Shown: positions 26,209-34,841 of the stretch, in pieces
How the letters are laid out: each line of letters opens with the position of its first letter
How positions within the stretch are numbered: position 1 is the first letter of the stretch
Assembly (NCBI RefSeq): GCF_028688795.1
Contig: NZ_JAQTXM010000013.1
Location: forward strand, 1-64,000
Direction of reading: 5' to 3'
Source of the DNA: Rhodoferax sp.
GTDB lineage: Bacteria > Pseudomonadota > Gammaproteobacteria > Burkholderiales > Burkholderiaceae_C
DNA: 64,000 nt
Position numbers and translations under genes: made by a program
Notes under the pieces: generated by a model
What the model saw: only the letters and a program-made list of their open reading frames with translations
Databases searched by the model: none
What the model was told of the DNA's origin: nothing

Positions 26209-27747
26209 TTATTTTCGTGCCAACCTGGTTGGCTTTTTGGTTGGGGCGATCTTGCGCTTGGACACGGCCCTTGACACGCCCTTTGATTTTCCGGTGACTC
26301 TTTTTGCCGACGCAATTTTGACTCTGATCGGCAGGTACAGCACCACTTTCTGGCCGACTTTGAACGACGCCGTGGCATTGACTTTGTTCCACTCTGCGAG
26401 CGACTGGGGGCTGACAGCAAAACGTTTAGCCAGGGTTGCCACCGTGTCTTTTTTACCAGCCTTGACCATGGTTTGCCGCAGCACCACGTCAGGGGCCAAA
26501 GACAGTTGCCCGTTGTCGGCCACACGCTCTGACACATCCGTATCCAACCCGGCAGAGCGGCGCACCAGCAGGGTTGAGCCCGCCTTGATCAGCATGCGCG
26601 GTGGAATCTGGTTGATGCTGCGCAATTCATCCTCTGTCATGCCGACCCGATGCGCGGCATCGGCCACCTTGAGGGTGTTTGGCGCAACCCAGGCGGTCCA
26701 GTTGGCCAGGCGTCCCCCGGTGTAGGCTTCCATGTTGGCCTGAAAACGCTCGGCGTTGTCCCATGGCAGCAAGATTTGGGGTGTGCCCGAGGCCAGAAAC
26801 ACTGGTTTGTTGGCAGACGGGTTGAGCGCCTTGAAGTCATCCAGCGGCACTTCAGCCAATTTGGCTGCCAGTGCCACATCGATGTCACGGCGGATGTCCA
26901 CGGACTGAAAATATGGATGGTTGCCGAGTTCTGGCAGGTTGACCCTGAATGAACCCGGATTGGCCACAATATTTTTCACAGCCTGCAGCTTGGGCACATA
27001 CATGCGTGTTTCCATCGGCATGGCCAGATCGGCATAGCCAGTGCCAGTGCCTGCCTTTTGGGCTTTGTTGATGGCACGCTGCACGCTGCCTTCACCCCAG
27101 TTGTAGGCGGCCAGTGCCAGGTGCCAGTCACCAAACATGCCGTAGAGCTTTTGCATGTAGTCAAGCGCAGCACGGGTGGACTCGATCACGTCCCGGCGGT
27201 CATCGCGAAACATGTTTTGTTTCAGGGCAAAGTCTTTGCCAGTAGCGGGCATGAACTGCCACATGCCAGCAGCCTTGGCGCTGGAGACAGCCTGCGGGTT
27301 AAACGCGCTTTCAATGAAAGGCAGCAACGCCAGTTCGCTGGGCATGTTGCGTCGCTCCAGCTCTTCCACAATGTAAAAAAGGTATTTATTGCCGCGCTCG
27401 GTCATGCGGGCCACATAGTCGGGGCGACTGCTGTACCAGAGCTCGCGCTCACGCACCAGGTCGGTGTCCAGTTCGGGCATGGCAAAACCACGCCGGATGC
27501 GCTCCCATACATCAGCAGGGGGCAGCAGGGAATGCACATTTTTCGACCCCAACTGCGCTGTTGCCAAGGGCTTCAAGCCACCTGCCGGGTAGAGTGCCGA
27601 GGCGCTATCAGTCCGATTGCCGCCAAAAAGCGGTTGACCCACAGGGGTGGCGTCATTGGGCGCGTTCGACGCCAAGTTGACCGTGCTGGCACAACCTGCC
27701 AACCACACGCTGGCTCCCAGTGCCAAATATCGAAGAAGCTGTTTCAA
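26209..27747 (-). CDS. mltD: membrane-bound lytic murein transglycosylase D with LysM repeats
   Basis: I place the start at a TTG at 27747, because a lipoprotein signal follows at once (LLRYLALGASVWLAGC, lipobox LAGC). The TTG also overlaps the gloB stop as TTGA, and GGAAAGA lies upstream; an open frame reaches 27870 but encodes gloB-overlapping sequence. The transglycosylase domain has the catalytic Glu in LLPFIESAFN, then AAGMWQFMPATG and LAAYNWGEG. Two LysM domains follow (TLKVADAAHRVGMTEDEL; TVATLAKRFAVSPQSL). The tail is basic. It cleaves peptidoglycan from the outer membrane. Translation is likely coupled to gloB. Confidence 0.9.
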   Translation of the reverse strand: MKQLLRYLALGASVWLAGCASTVNLASNAPNDATPVGQPLFGGNRTDSASALYPAGGLKPLATAQLGSKNVHSLLPPADVWERIRRGFAMPELDTDLVRERELWYSSRPDYVARMTERGNKYLFYIVEELERRNMPSELALLPFIESAFNPQAVSSAKAAGMWQFMPATGKDFALKQNMFRDDRRDVIESTRAALDYMQKLYGMFGDWHLALAAYNWGEGSVQRAINKAQKAGTGTGYADLAMPMETRMYVPKLQAVKNIVANPGSFRVNLPELGNHPYFQSVDIRRDIDVALAAKLAEVPLDDFKALNPSANKPVFLASGTPQILLPWDNAERFQANMEAYTGGRLANWTAWVAPNTLKVADAAHRVGMTEDELRSINQIPPRMLIKAGSTLLVRRSAGLDTDVSERVADNGQLSLAPDVVLRQTMVKAGKKDTVATLAKRFAVSPQSLAEWNKVNATASFKVGQKVVLYLPIRVKIASAKRVTGKSKGVSRAVSKRKIAPTKKPTRLARK

Positions 27748-28511
27748 AATTGATCTTTCCAGGTTCGCAGGGCTGCAAACACACTGACGGCGTCCGTTGC
27801 GTTGGCAGCCTGCCGTTGCACCGCATGGGCCACGCTTGGTAAATGGGTGCGTAAAAAAGGGTTCACACACTTCTCAAGCGCAATGCTTGAGGGCAGGGTG
27901 GGCTGGTGCTGGTTTCGCAGGACTTGTGCCTTGGCCTGGTAGGCCTGCAAGTCTGCATTGTCGGGCTCAACAGCCAAGGCAAAGCGCAAGCTACTTAAGG
28001 TGTACTCGTGGGCGCAGCACACACGGGTGGCGTCAGGCAAGGCTGCCAACCGGGTCAGTGAGGTCAGCATTTGCGCTGGTGAGCCTTCAAATAAACGCCC
28101 GCAACCTGCGCTAAACAGTGTGTCACCGCAAAAGAGCACCGGGTCCTGAGAAGGGACTTGGCCAAAGAATGCGATATGTCCTGCGGTGTGGCCTGGAACC
28201 AGCAACACCTCAAAGTGCAGTCCTAGCACCTCAATGACATCGCCATCATTCAAGCGTGTCAAGGGTTCGGGCATGTGCTCCAGTGCTGGGCCGTAAACCT
28301 TTGCACCCGTGGCCTGGCGCAGGGCATCGACTCCACCCGTGTGGTCGTTGTGGTGGTGCGTGACTAGAATCGTCTCCAGTGTCAGACCGCCATCCTGCAA
28401 GGCGGCTAAAACGGGCTCGGAATCACCAGGGTCGACCACCAGCGCCCGACGACCGTCGTGCAGCATCCAGATGTAGTTATCAACGAAAGCGGGTATTGGA
28501 ATTAACTTCAT
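27744..28511 (-). CDS. gloB: hydroxyacylglutathione hydrolase (glyoxalase II)
   Basis: 255 residues. The metallo-beta-lactamase motif THHHNDHTGG is at ~51-60. Further ligands sit in PGHTAGHIAF, FCGDTLF and AHEYTLSSLRFA, and the C-terminal HAGH domain ends NPFLRTHLPSV. It hydrolyses S-lactoylglutathione to lactate and glutathione. The start codon overlaps that of the divergent methyltransferase gene (CATG). Confidence 0.95.
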   Translation of the reverse strand: MKLIPIPAFVDNYIWMLHDGRRALVVDPGDSEPVLAALQDGGLTLETILVTHHHNDHTGGVDALRQATGAKVYGPALEHMPEPLTRLNDGDVIEVLGLHFEVLLVPGHTAGHIAFFGQVPSQDPVLFCGDTLFSAGCGRLFEGSPAQMLTSLTRLAALPDATRVCCAHEYTLSSLRFALAVEPDNADLQAYQAKAQVLRNQHQPTLPSSIALEKCVNPFLRTHLPSVAHAVQRQAANATDAVSVFAALRTWKDQF

Positions 28512-29283
28512 GGGCGACCAAATTATAAGTTTGCATGACTGGTTGGCTACCCCGCCCGGCGCTTACCTGCTGGATTGGGAGCGCGAACACATGGCTTCGG
28601 CCGTCGCCGACGTCTTTGGTTTTCATGCCCTGCAACTGGGTATGCCAGAGCTGGACGCGCTGGCCGCCAACCGCATGCCGCACCGCTGGTTGGCCACTGA
28701 AAGCCCTCACGAAAAAGCGGCCTTTGTGACCGATTTTTCGGCCCTGCCGTTTCCCGCCAACAGCCTGGACCTCGTGGTGTTACCGCACGCGTTGGAACTC
28801 ACCGCGGACCCCCATGCCGCGCTGCGTGAGGTGGCGCGTGTGCTGGTGCCCGAGGGCCGGGTGGTGATTTGTGGCCTGAACCCGATGAGCTTGTGGGGCT
28901 TTCGTCAGCATCGCGCGCACCTGTATCGCCGCTTCGGCTGCAACCGGATGTTTTTGCCGGAGACTGGCGAATTTATTGGCTACCTGCGTCTGCGCGACTG
29001 GCTGCGCCTGCTGGACCTGGACATTGAGTCGGGGGAGTTCGGCTGCTACCGCCCCGCCTTGGCCAACCCCCAGTGGCTGGCGCGCTTTGCCTGGATGGAC
29101 CGTGCCGGCGCCCGTTGGTGGCCGATACTCGGCGCGGTTTACTGTTTGGTGGCGGTCAAGCGGGTGCGCGGCATGACTTTGCTCAATCCCGCCTGGAAGC
29201 CCGCACCGCGGTTGGCTGGTACTCCTGTTTCGGTAGCTAATAGCGCTGGTTCTACAAGGGCTAGAGGCATAAAAAGCATATAA
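28510..29283 (+). CDS. SAM-dependent methyltransferase (class I)
   Basis: 257 residues. VFGFHALQLGMPELDALAAN, RMPHRWL and the Methyltransf_11 core ALPFPANSLDLVVLPHALEL / REVARVLVPEGRVVICGLNP match a proteobacterial methyltransferase usually found beside gloB and rnhA. The typical glycine-rich motif I is degenerate. The last ~16 residues (VANSAGSTRARGIKSI) are encoded by a dispersed repeat, so the C-terminus was probably replaced or extended. Its ATG overlaps the gloB ATG on the other strand. Confidence 0.8.
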   Translation: MGDQIISLHDWLATPPGAYLLDWEREHMASAVADVFGFHALQLGMPELDALAANRMPHRWLATESPHEKAAFVTDFSALPFPANSLDLVVLPHALELTADPHAALREVARVLVPEGRVVICGLNPMSLWGFRQHRAHLYRRFGCNRMFLPETGEFIGYLRLRDWLRLLDLDIESGEFGCYRPALANPQWLARFAWMDRAGARWWPILGAVYCLVAVKRVRGMTLLNPAWKPAPRLAGTPVSVANSAGSTRARGIKSI

Positions 29284-29290
29284 AATTTAA
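29232..29290 (-). repeat. dispersed Comamonadaceae-type repeat at the methyltransferase 3' end
   Basis: Read on the minus strand it has AAATTTTATATGC, GCCTCTAGCCCTTGTAG and GCGCTATTAGCTAC, aligning with the dnaX copy. It supplies the last codons and the stop of the methyltransferase gene and ends ~15 bp before rnhA. Confidence 0.6.
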
Positions 29291-29304
29291 AAGAGGTCAG
29301 TGAC

Positions 29305-29754
29305 TTGAATCCAATTGATATTTACACCGATGGCGCTTGCAAGGGCAACCCTGGCCCAGGCGGCTGGGGGGCGCTGCTCAAATCTTCCGATGCGCAAAAA
29401 GAGCTGTGTGGCGGCGAGATGGGCACCACCAACAACCGCATGGAGATGATGGCGGTGATTGAAGCCCTGGCCGCCCTGAAGCGCCCATGTAAGGTGACGC
29501 TGCATGTCGATAGCCAATATGTGCTCAAGGGCATGACCGAGTGGCTGCCGGGCTGGAAAGCGCGCGGCTGGAAGACCGCTGCAAAGGCCCCGGTAAAAAA
29601 TGTCGACTTGTGGCAGCGCCTTGATGCGCTGGTGAACAGTGGCACACACCAGATTGAATGGCGCTGGGTGCGCGGGCACAACGGCGACCCCGGCAACGAG
29701 CGTGCCGACGAATTGGCCAACAAAGGTGTGGCGATAGCCCTGAGCCAACGCTGA
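29305..29754 (+). CDS. rnhA: ribonuclease HI
   Basis: 149 residues with the catalytic acids in [17 protein letters not shown] (Asp), NRMEMMAVI (Glu), HVDSQYV (Asp) and NERADELAN (Asp). The start is a TTG with AGAGG eight bases upstream. It degrades RNA in RNA-DNA hybrids. It lies in the conserved gloB-methyltransferase-rnhA neighbourhood. Confidence 0.95.
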   Translation: MNPIDIYTDGACKGNPGPGGWGALLKSSDAQKELCGGEMGTTNNRMEMMAVIEALAALKRPCKVTLHVDSQYVLKGMTEWLPGWKARGWKTAAKAPVKNVDLWQRLDALVNSGTHQIEWRWVRGHNGDPGNERADELANKGVAIALSQR

Positions 29755-29767
29755 AATCCATGACCCC

Positions 29768-29809
29768 GACCTGAAGGTGAAGACTTGGTAAAGATCTGAC
29801 CTTCAGGTC
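29768..29809. promoter_or_regulatory. inverted repeat between rnhA and the RND operon
   Basis: The perfect 11-bp arms GACCTGAAGGT and ACCTTCAGGTC are separated by 20 bases. No U-tract follows, so a plain terminator is doubtful. The position ~70 bp upstream of the efflux operon would also suit an operator for a pump regulator. Confidence 0.45.
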
Positions 29810-29880
29810 TGCTGGGTGTACCGAGTCTCGCTACATTAACCCGTTGCAACTTTCCGCGGTTTTGACCGGAAAAATCTTTT

Positions 29881-31167
29881 ATGGCTTCCAAATTTACATT
29901 TGCAGCAGTGGCTGTTCTCGGCATCGCCATCTCAGGAGGTGCCGCTTGGTGGCTACAGTCACGCCCCCAGGGCCCCACGCAAATCACTGCCAACGGCGAC
30001 AGTTCTTCGGCAAATGGCGGCGCAGGCAAGGCGGTTGGTGCTGCCCCGCGTGTGGCGGGCGTGGAAGTTACCAAAGTGGAAACGTCGACCCTGCGCGACG
30101 ATGCCCAGGCTGTGGGAAGTTTGCGTGCCCGCCAAAGTGTGATGCTGCGCCCCGAGCTAGTGGGGCGCATCACTGCGCTTAATTTCAAGGACGGTGGCCC
30201 GGTTCGCAAGGGCCAGATATTGGTGCAGTTTGACGACCTGTTGCAGCAAGCTGAATTGCAGCAAATGCAAGCGCAACTGGCCATTGCCCAGGCCAGCTTC
30301 AAACGCACTCAGGAACTTGTTGCGCAGAATTTCATGGCGCAGCAAACCCTCGACACCAGTGCTGCAAACCTGAAGGTCGCACAGGCCCAACTGGCTTTGT
30401 CGCAGGCACGGCTGTCCCGCATGGCGGTGCGCGCGCCGTTTGACGGCACCGTTGGCATTCGTTTGGTCAACGTCGGCGATTACGTCAAAGACGGCGCTGA
30501 TCTGGTGGCGCTCGAAGACACACGCCAGATGCTGGTCGACTACCGCCTGCCAGAGCGTTTTGGTGGCAAGGTCAAGCCCGGTCAAAGTGTCGAGATTGCA
30601 CTGGATGCGCTGCCCGGGCGCAGCTTTAACGCGGTGGTCGAGGCTGTAGAGCCCCTGATGGATGCCAACGGCCGCTCGGTGGCCGTGCGTGCTGTGATTT
30701 CTGGTGCTGGTAAACCTGCTGACAAGCCGGGCAACCAAGTTGTCGATAAATCGTCAAAGTCGGGTAACAAAGCGGATGACAAAAAGGCTGGCCAGGTGCT
30801 GCGCTCTGGTATGTTTGCCCGTGTCGCGACCTTGTTCTCGGTCAATGACGCGGCCTTGGTAGTACCTGAAGAAGCTATCGTGCCGCAAGGCGGAAAACAA
30901 TTTGTGATCAAAGTGGTGGCACCTGTTGCCGGTGCCACGCTGCCTGCCGATGTCAAATTTGTGTCTCTGCGGCAAGAAGTCAAGCTGGGCGTGCGTCGCT
31001 CGGGCAAGGTTGAAATTGTCGACGGTGTGGCCTTGGGCGACACCGTGGTGGTGGCCGGCCAGCAGCGTCTGCAAAAAGACGGCTCGCCTCTTCGCATTGT
31101 GGAACTAGGCAAGCCTGCGGGCAAAACCGCTGCGCCAGTTGCTCCCGCCTTGGCTGCCAGCCGCTGA
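29881..31167 (+). CDS. RND efflux periplasmic adaptor (membrane fusion protein)
   Basis: 428 residues. An N-terminal anchor (FTFAAVAVLGIAISGGAAWW) is followed by the barrel-sandwich half (VGRITALNFKDGGPVRKGQI), an alpha-hairpin (LQQMQAQLAIAQASFKRTQE) and the second half RAPFDGTVGIRLVNVGDYV. It links the inner-membrane pump to an outer-membrane channel. An insertion rich in Lys/Asp (KPGNQVVDKSSKSGNKADDKK) lies in the beta-barrel region. It is followed after 18 bp by the pump gene. No outer-membrane factor or regulator gene is present. Confidence 0.9.
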   Translation: MASKFTFAAVAVLGIAISGGAAWWLQSRPQGPTQITANGDSSSANGGAGKAVGAAPRVAGVEVTKVETSTLRDDAQAVGSLRARQSVMLRPELVGRITALNFKDGGPVRKGQILVQFDDLLQQAELQQMQAQLAIAQASFKRTQELVAQNFMAQQTLDTSAANLKVAQAQLALSQARLSRMAVRAPFDGTVGIRLVNVGDYVKDGADLVALEDTRQMLVDYRLPERFGGKVKPGQSVEIALDALPGRSFNAVVEAVEPLMDANGRSVAVRAVISGAGKPADKPGNQVVDKSSKSGNKADDKKAGQVLRSGMFARVATLFSVNDAALVVPEEAIVPQGGKQFVIKVVAPVAGATLPADVKFVSLRQEVKLGVRRSGKVEIVDGVALGDTVVVAGQQRLQKDGSPLRIVELGKPAGKTAAPVAPALAASR

Positions 31168-31185
31168 CCTGCCAGGAAGCTCACC

Positions 31186-34100
31186 ATGCAACTGGCTGAA
31201 ACATCCATCCGTCGCCCGGTCTTTGCCACCGTGCTGTCCTTGCTGATTGTGCTGATTGGCGCGGTGTCGTTCAACAGTCTGACGGTGCGCGAATACCCCA
31301 AGATTGACGAACCGGTGGTGTCGGTCACCACCACCTTTGCCGGTGCGTCCAGTGAAGTCATGGAAGCCCAGGTGAGCAAGGTGCTGGAAGACTCGCTCTC
31401 AGGCATTGAGGGTGTGGACGTGATCACCTCCACCAGCCGCCAGGAGCGCAGCCAAATCTCGGTCAAGTTTGCCCTGAGCCGCGATGCCGATGCAGCCGCC
31501 GCTGACGTGCGCGACAAGGTCACTCGGGTGCGCCAGCGTTTGCCGCAAGGCATTGACGAGCCGGTCATTGCCAAGGTCGAGGCCGAGTCGTTCCCCGTGA
31601 TTTTTTTGGCGCTTAGTTCAGACACCCACAACGCCCTGCAACTCTCCGAGATGGCCAATACCCTGGTCAAGCCGGTGCTGCAAACCGCACCCGGCGCGGC
31701 TGAAGTCAATATCTATGGCGAGCGCAAGTTTTCCATGCGCATCTGGGTTGACCCCGACAAGCTTGCTGCTTACAAGCTCACTGTGCAAGACCTGGAAGAC
31801 GCCCTGCGCCGTGCCAACCTCGAAGTGCCCGCTGGCCGCATTGAAAGCGCACAGCGCGAGTTCAATGTGACCGCTGCCACTGACTTGCAGCGCCCGCAAG
31901 AATTCGCCCAGGTCGTGATTCGCTCCATCAATGGCCAGCCCATCCGCATTGGTGACGTCGCCCGGGTGCAGGAAGCGCCGGTGGATGAACGCTCGTTTGT
32001 ACGTCTGAACGGGCGCGATGCCGTGGGGGTCGGCGTGGTCAAGCAGAGCACCGCCAATCCGCTGGACTTATCAGCAGGCGTGCGCGAGTTGTTGGTCAAG
32101 TTGCGTCGTGACCTGCCGCCCGGCGTGAGCATTGAGGTAGCCAACGACAACTCGGTGTTCATTGACCAGTCCATCAAGGCGGTGTTTAGAACCATTCTGG
32201 AGGCCGCCGTGCTGGTGGCCTTGGTGATTTTTGTCTTTTTGCGCACACTGCGCGCCTCGCTGATTCCGTTGATCACCATTCCTGTGGCGTTGATTGGCAC
32301 TTTTGCCATGATGGCCTTGGTTGGCTTCAGCATCAATACCCTCACCCTGTTGGCGCTGGTGCTGGCGATTGGCCTGGTGGTGGACGATGCCATCGTGATG
32401 CTGGAGAACATCTACCGCCACATTGAAGAGGGCCTGCCGCCATTTCAAGCCGCCATCAAAGGCGCACGTGAGGTCGGTTTTGCCATTGTGGCCATGACCA
32501 TGACGCTGGTGGCGGTGTATGCGCCGTTGGCTTTTTCTCCTGGGCGTACCGGGCGCCTGTTCACCGAGTTTGCGCTGGCACTGGCCGGGGCCGTGGTGAT
32601 TTCAGGGCTGGTGGCGCTCACCCTGTCGCCCATGTTGTCATCTCTTTTGCTGAGGCACAACCCCAAGCCTAGCTGGTTTGACTCGCACATGGAAAACCTG
32701 CTGCAATGGGCCACCCGAACCTACGGAAAAATGCTGGCCTGGTCTTTGAGCCGGCGTTATCTGGTGCTGCTGGTGATGCTGGCCAGTGGTCTGGTCACCT
32801 GGTGGACCCTGGGTGATCTCAATCGTGAACTCTCGCCCATGGAAGACCGGGGTGTGGTGCTGGCCCGCATCAACGCACCCGACGGTGCGACCCTGGCTTA
32901 CACCGACCGTTATGCCAAAAGCATCGAGCGCATCGCTGAAGATTACCCCGAGTTCGATCGCGTGTTTGCCACCATTGGCAACCCCACGGTGTCTCAGGGC
33001 AACATCTTCTTTCGGGCCAAACCCTGGGAAGAGCGCCAACGCACCACGCTGGAAATGGCCCGCGCGATGACACCGCGCGTCTCCAGCCTGTCGGGCGTCA
33101 CCGCCATCCCCATCACCCCGCCGTCGCTGGGGCAGGGCTTCAGCAGTCGTCCGATCGAGTTTGTCATCATCACCTCAGAGAGTTACCAAAATCTGGCACA
33201 AACCGTGCGGGCGTTTCAGGACGAACTGGCCAAAAACCCCGGTTTTGTGCAGGTCGACACCGATTTGCGCCTGAACAAGCCCGAGATCAAACTTGAAGTG
33301 GATCGCGAGCGTGCCGCCGACATGGGCGTCAGTGTCGATTTGATTGCGCGTGCCATCGAGACCATGCTGGGCGGGCGCAAGGTCACGCGTTACAAGCGCG
33401 ACGGCGAACAATACGACGTGATCGTGCAAACCAACGCCTCGGGCCGAGACACGCCGGATGACATTGAAAAAATCTTCGTGCGTGGCAAAGGTGCAGAGCT
33501 GATTCCGCTGTCAGCCTTGGTGAAAATTCGCGAGGTGGTGGTACCGCGCGAGCTGATTCACTTTGGCCAGCGTCGCTCCGCCACCATCACCTCCAATTTG
33601 TCGGCCACCTATTCAGTGGGCGAGGCCTTGCAGTACATGGACGCCACCGCCAAAAAAGTGCTTAAACCCGGTTACGCCACTGATTTGAACGGCATCAGCC
33701 GCGAGTTCAAAAAGTCGTCCGACTCCCTCACTCTGGTGTTTGCACTGGCGCTGTTGTTCATCTTTTTGGTGCTGGCCGCGCAATTTGAGAGTTTTGTCGA
33801 CCCATTTGTGATTCTGTTCAGTGTGCCGCTGTCGATGGCCGGTGCGCTGCTGGCGCTCAAATGGTCGGGTGGCACGCTCAACGTGTTCAGCCAGATTGGC
33901 CTCATCACGCTGGTGGGCCTGATCACCAAACACGGCATTTTGATTGTGGAATTTGCCAACCAGTTGCGTGAGCAGGGCATGGACACACTGGCAGCTATCC
34001 AGCAGTCGGCCGCGCAACGTCTGCGCCCGATCATGATGACCACCGGCGCCATGGTGCTGGGGGCTATTCCGCTGGCCATCGCCACTGGTGCCGGGGCCGA

Positions 34101-34260
34101 GAGTCGCCAGCAAATTGGTTGGGTGATTGTGGGCGGCATGAGCTTGGGAACCCTGCTTACCGTGTTTGTAGTGCCCACCATGTACACCCTTCTGGCGCGC
34201 AAACACGCACCCGGGCCAAACAAGGAACCCACCCTGCAGCCGCTACCAAGCGAGGGTTAG
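31186..34260 (+). CDS. RND-family efflux transporter permease
   Basis: 1024 residues, the usual HAE1-type length, starting SIRRPVFATVLSLLIVLIGA. Twelve membrane helices in two halves and two large periplasmic loops are apparent. The proton-relay Asp pair is in GLVVDDAIVMLENIYRHIE. AGGAAGCTCACC precedes the ATG. Substrate range (drugs, organics) cannot be told. The adaptor upstream is its partner. Confidence 0.95.
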   Translation: MQLAETSIRRPVFATVLSLLIVLIGAVSFNSLTVREYPKIDEPVVSVTTTFAGASSEVMEAQVSKVLEDSLSGIEGVDVITSTSRQERSQISVKFALSRDADAAAADVRDKVTRVRQRLPQGIDEPVIAKVEAESFPVIFLALSSDTHNALQLSEMANTLVKPVLQTAPGAAEVNIYGERKFSMRIWVDPDKLAAYKLTVQDLEDALRRANLEVPAGRIESAQREFNVTAATDLQRPQEFAQVVIRSINGQPIRIGDVARVQEAPVDERSFVRLNGRDAVGVGVVKQSTANPLDLSAGVRELLVKLRRDLPPGVSIEVANDNSVFIDQSIKAVFRTILEAAVLVALVIFVFLRTLRASLIPLITIPVALIGTFAMMALVGFSINTLTLLALVLAIGLVVDDAIVMLENIYRHIEEGLPPFQAAIKGAREVGFAIVAMTMTLVAVYAPLAFSPGRTGRLFTEFALALAGAVVISGLVALTLSPMLSSLLLRHNPKPSWFDSHMENLLQWATRTYGKMLAWSLSRRYLVLLVMLASGLVTWWTLGDLNRELSPMEDRGVVLARINAPDGATLAYTDRYAKSIERIAEDYPEFDRVFATIGNPTVSQGNIFFRAKPWEERQRTTLEMARAMTPRVSSLSGVTAIPITPPSLGQGFSSRPIEFVIITSESYQNLAQTVRAFQDELAKNPGFVQVDTDLRLNKPEIKLEVDRERAADMGVSVDLIARAIETMLGGRKVTRYKRDGEQYDVIVQTNASGRDTPDDIEKIFVRGKGAELIPLSALVKIREVVVPRELIHFGQRRSATITSNLSATYSVGEALQYMDATAKKVLKPGYATDLNGISREFKKSSDSLTLVFALALLFIFLVLAAQFESFVDPFVILFSVPLSMAGALLALKWSGGTLNVFSQIGLITLVGLITKHGILIVEFANQLREQGMDTLAAIQQSAAQRLRPIMMTTGAMVLGAIPLAIATGAGAESRQQIGWVIVGGMSLGTLLTVFVVPTMYTLLARKHAPGPNKEPTLQPLPSEG

Positions 34261-34303
34261 TTCGCCACAGGGGTTGTGTTGCCCATGCCGTCCGGGCTTG
34301 GTC

Positions 34304-34319
34304 TGCCAGCGCACAGACC
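34304..34319 (+). promoter_or_regulatory. CGCACAGAC motif upstream of the DUF4398 lipoprotein
   Basis: TGCCAGCGCACAGACC, also part of a GGTCTG/CAGACC inverted repeat. It lies ~75 bp before the start codon. Near-identical sites precede other small envelope genes in this window (37957, 50294, 53298). Confidence 0.4.
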
Positions 34320-34393
34320 CCGCCGTATTTGCCACCTATAACTGACACATTGAGAGCGATCCCGCACTCAATGAACAGTGATTGGAGCAAATG

Positions 34394-34771
34394 ATGACGA
34401 TAAATTCAAGAACCCTGACTACCACCCTGATCGGTGTAGTCTTGGCCATCACCGCAGGCTGCACCAGCCTGAAAACCCCCGCCACAGCCGATGTGGCGGT
34501 AAGTAAGGCGGCCGTTGAAAACGCGGCCGGTGCCGGTGGGGCAGAGTTTGCCCCGGTGGAAATGATGGCGGCACGCGACAAGATGGTGCTGGCCAACAAG
34601 GCCATGGCAGCCAAAGACTACAAGCTGGCCATCAATCTGGCAGCCCAGGCTCAGGCTGATGCCACGCTCGCCAGAAGCAAGGCCAATTCGGCCAAAGCCC
34701 AGACCGCTGCCGACGCCCTGCAGGACGACATTCGCGTGCTGCGCGCTGAGCTTGAGCGCAACAACAAGTAA
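34394..34771 (+). CDS. DUF4398-domain lipoprotein
   Basis: A small lipoprotein with signal TTTLIGVVLAITAGC (lipobox ITAGC). It has a helical DUF4398 domain containing EFAPVEMMAARDKMVLANKAMA / AKDYKLAINLAAQAQADATLA. The start at 34394 fits GGAG six bases upstream; 34391 is possible. It is followed by an OmpA-like gene that also begins with a DUF4398 segment, so the two probably act together at the outer membrane. Confidence 0.85.
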   Translation: MTINSRTLTTTLIGVVLAITAGCTSLKTPATADVAVSKAAVENAAGAGGAEFAPVEMMAARDKMVLANKAMAAKDYKLAINLAAQAQADATLARSKANSAKAQTAADALQDDIRVLRAELERNNK

Positions 34772-34841
34772 TTGCCAGTAGCGCACAAGTAGCGTCCAGG
34801 CAAGGTTCTGCGCTTCCCAAACTTAACCCAAGGTATTTCCC

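Noticed and set aside
25218..26537. 439-codon minus-strand frame over recR and the MAPEG gene
   Set aside because: Antisense to two recognisable genes; no domain.
29322..30308. 328-codon minus-strand frame over rnhA and the adaptor gene
   Set aside because: Shadow frame across two well-supported genes, with no motifs or ribosome site.
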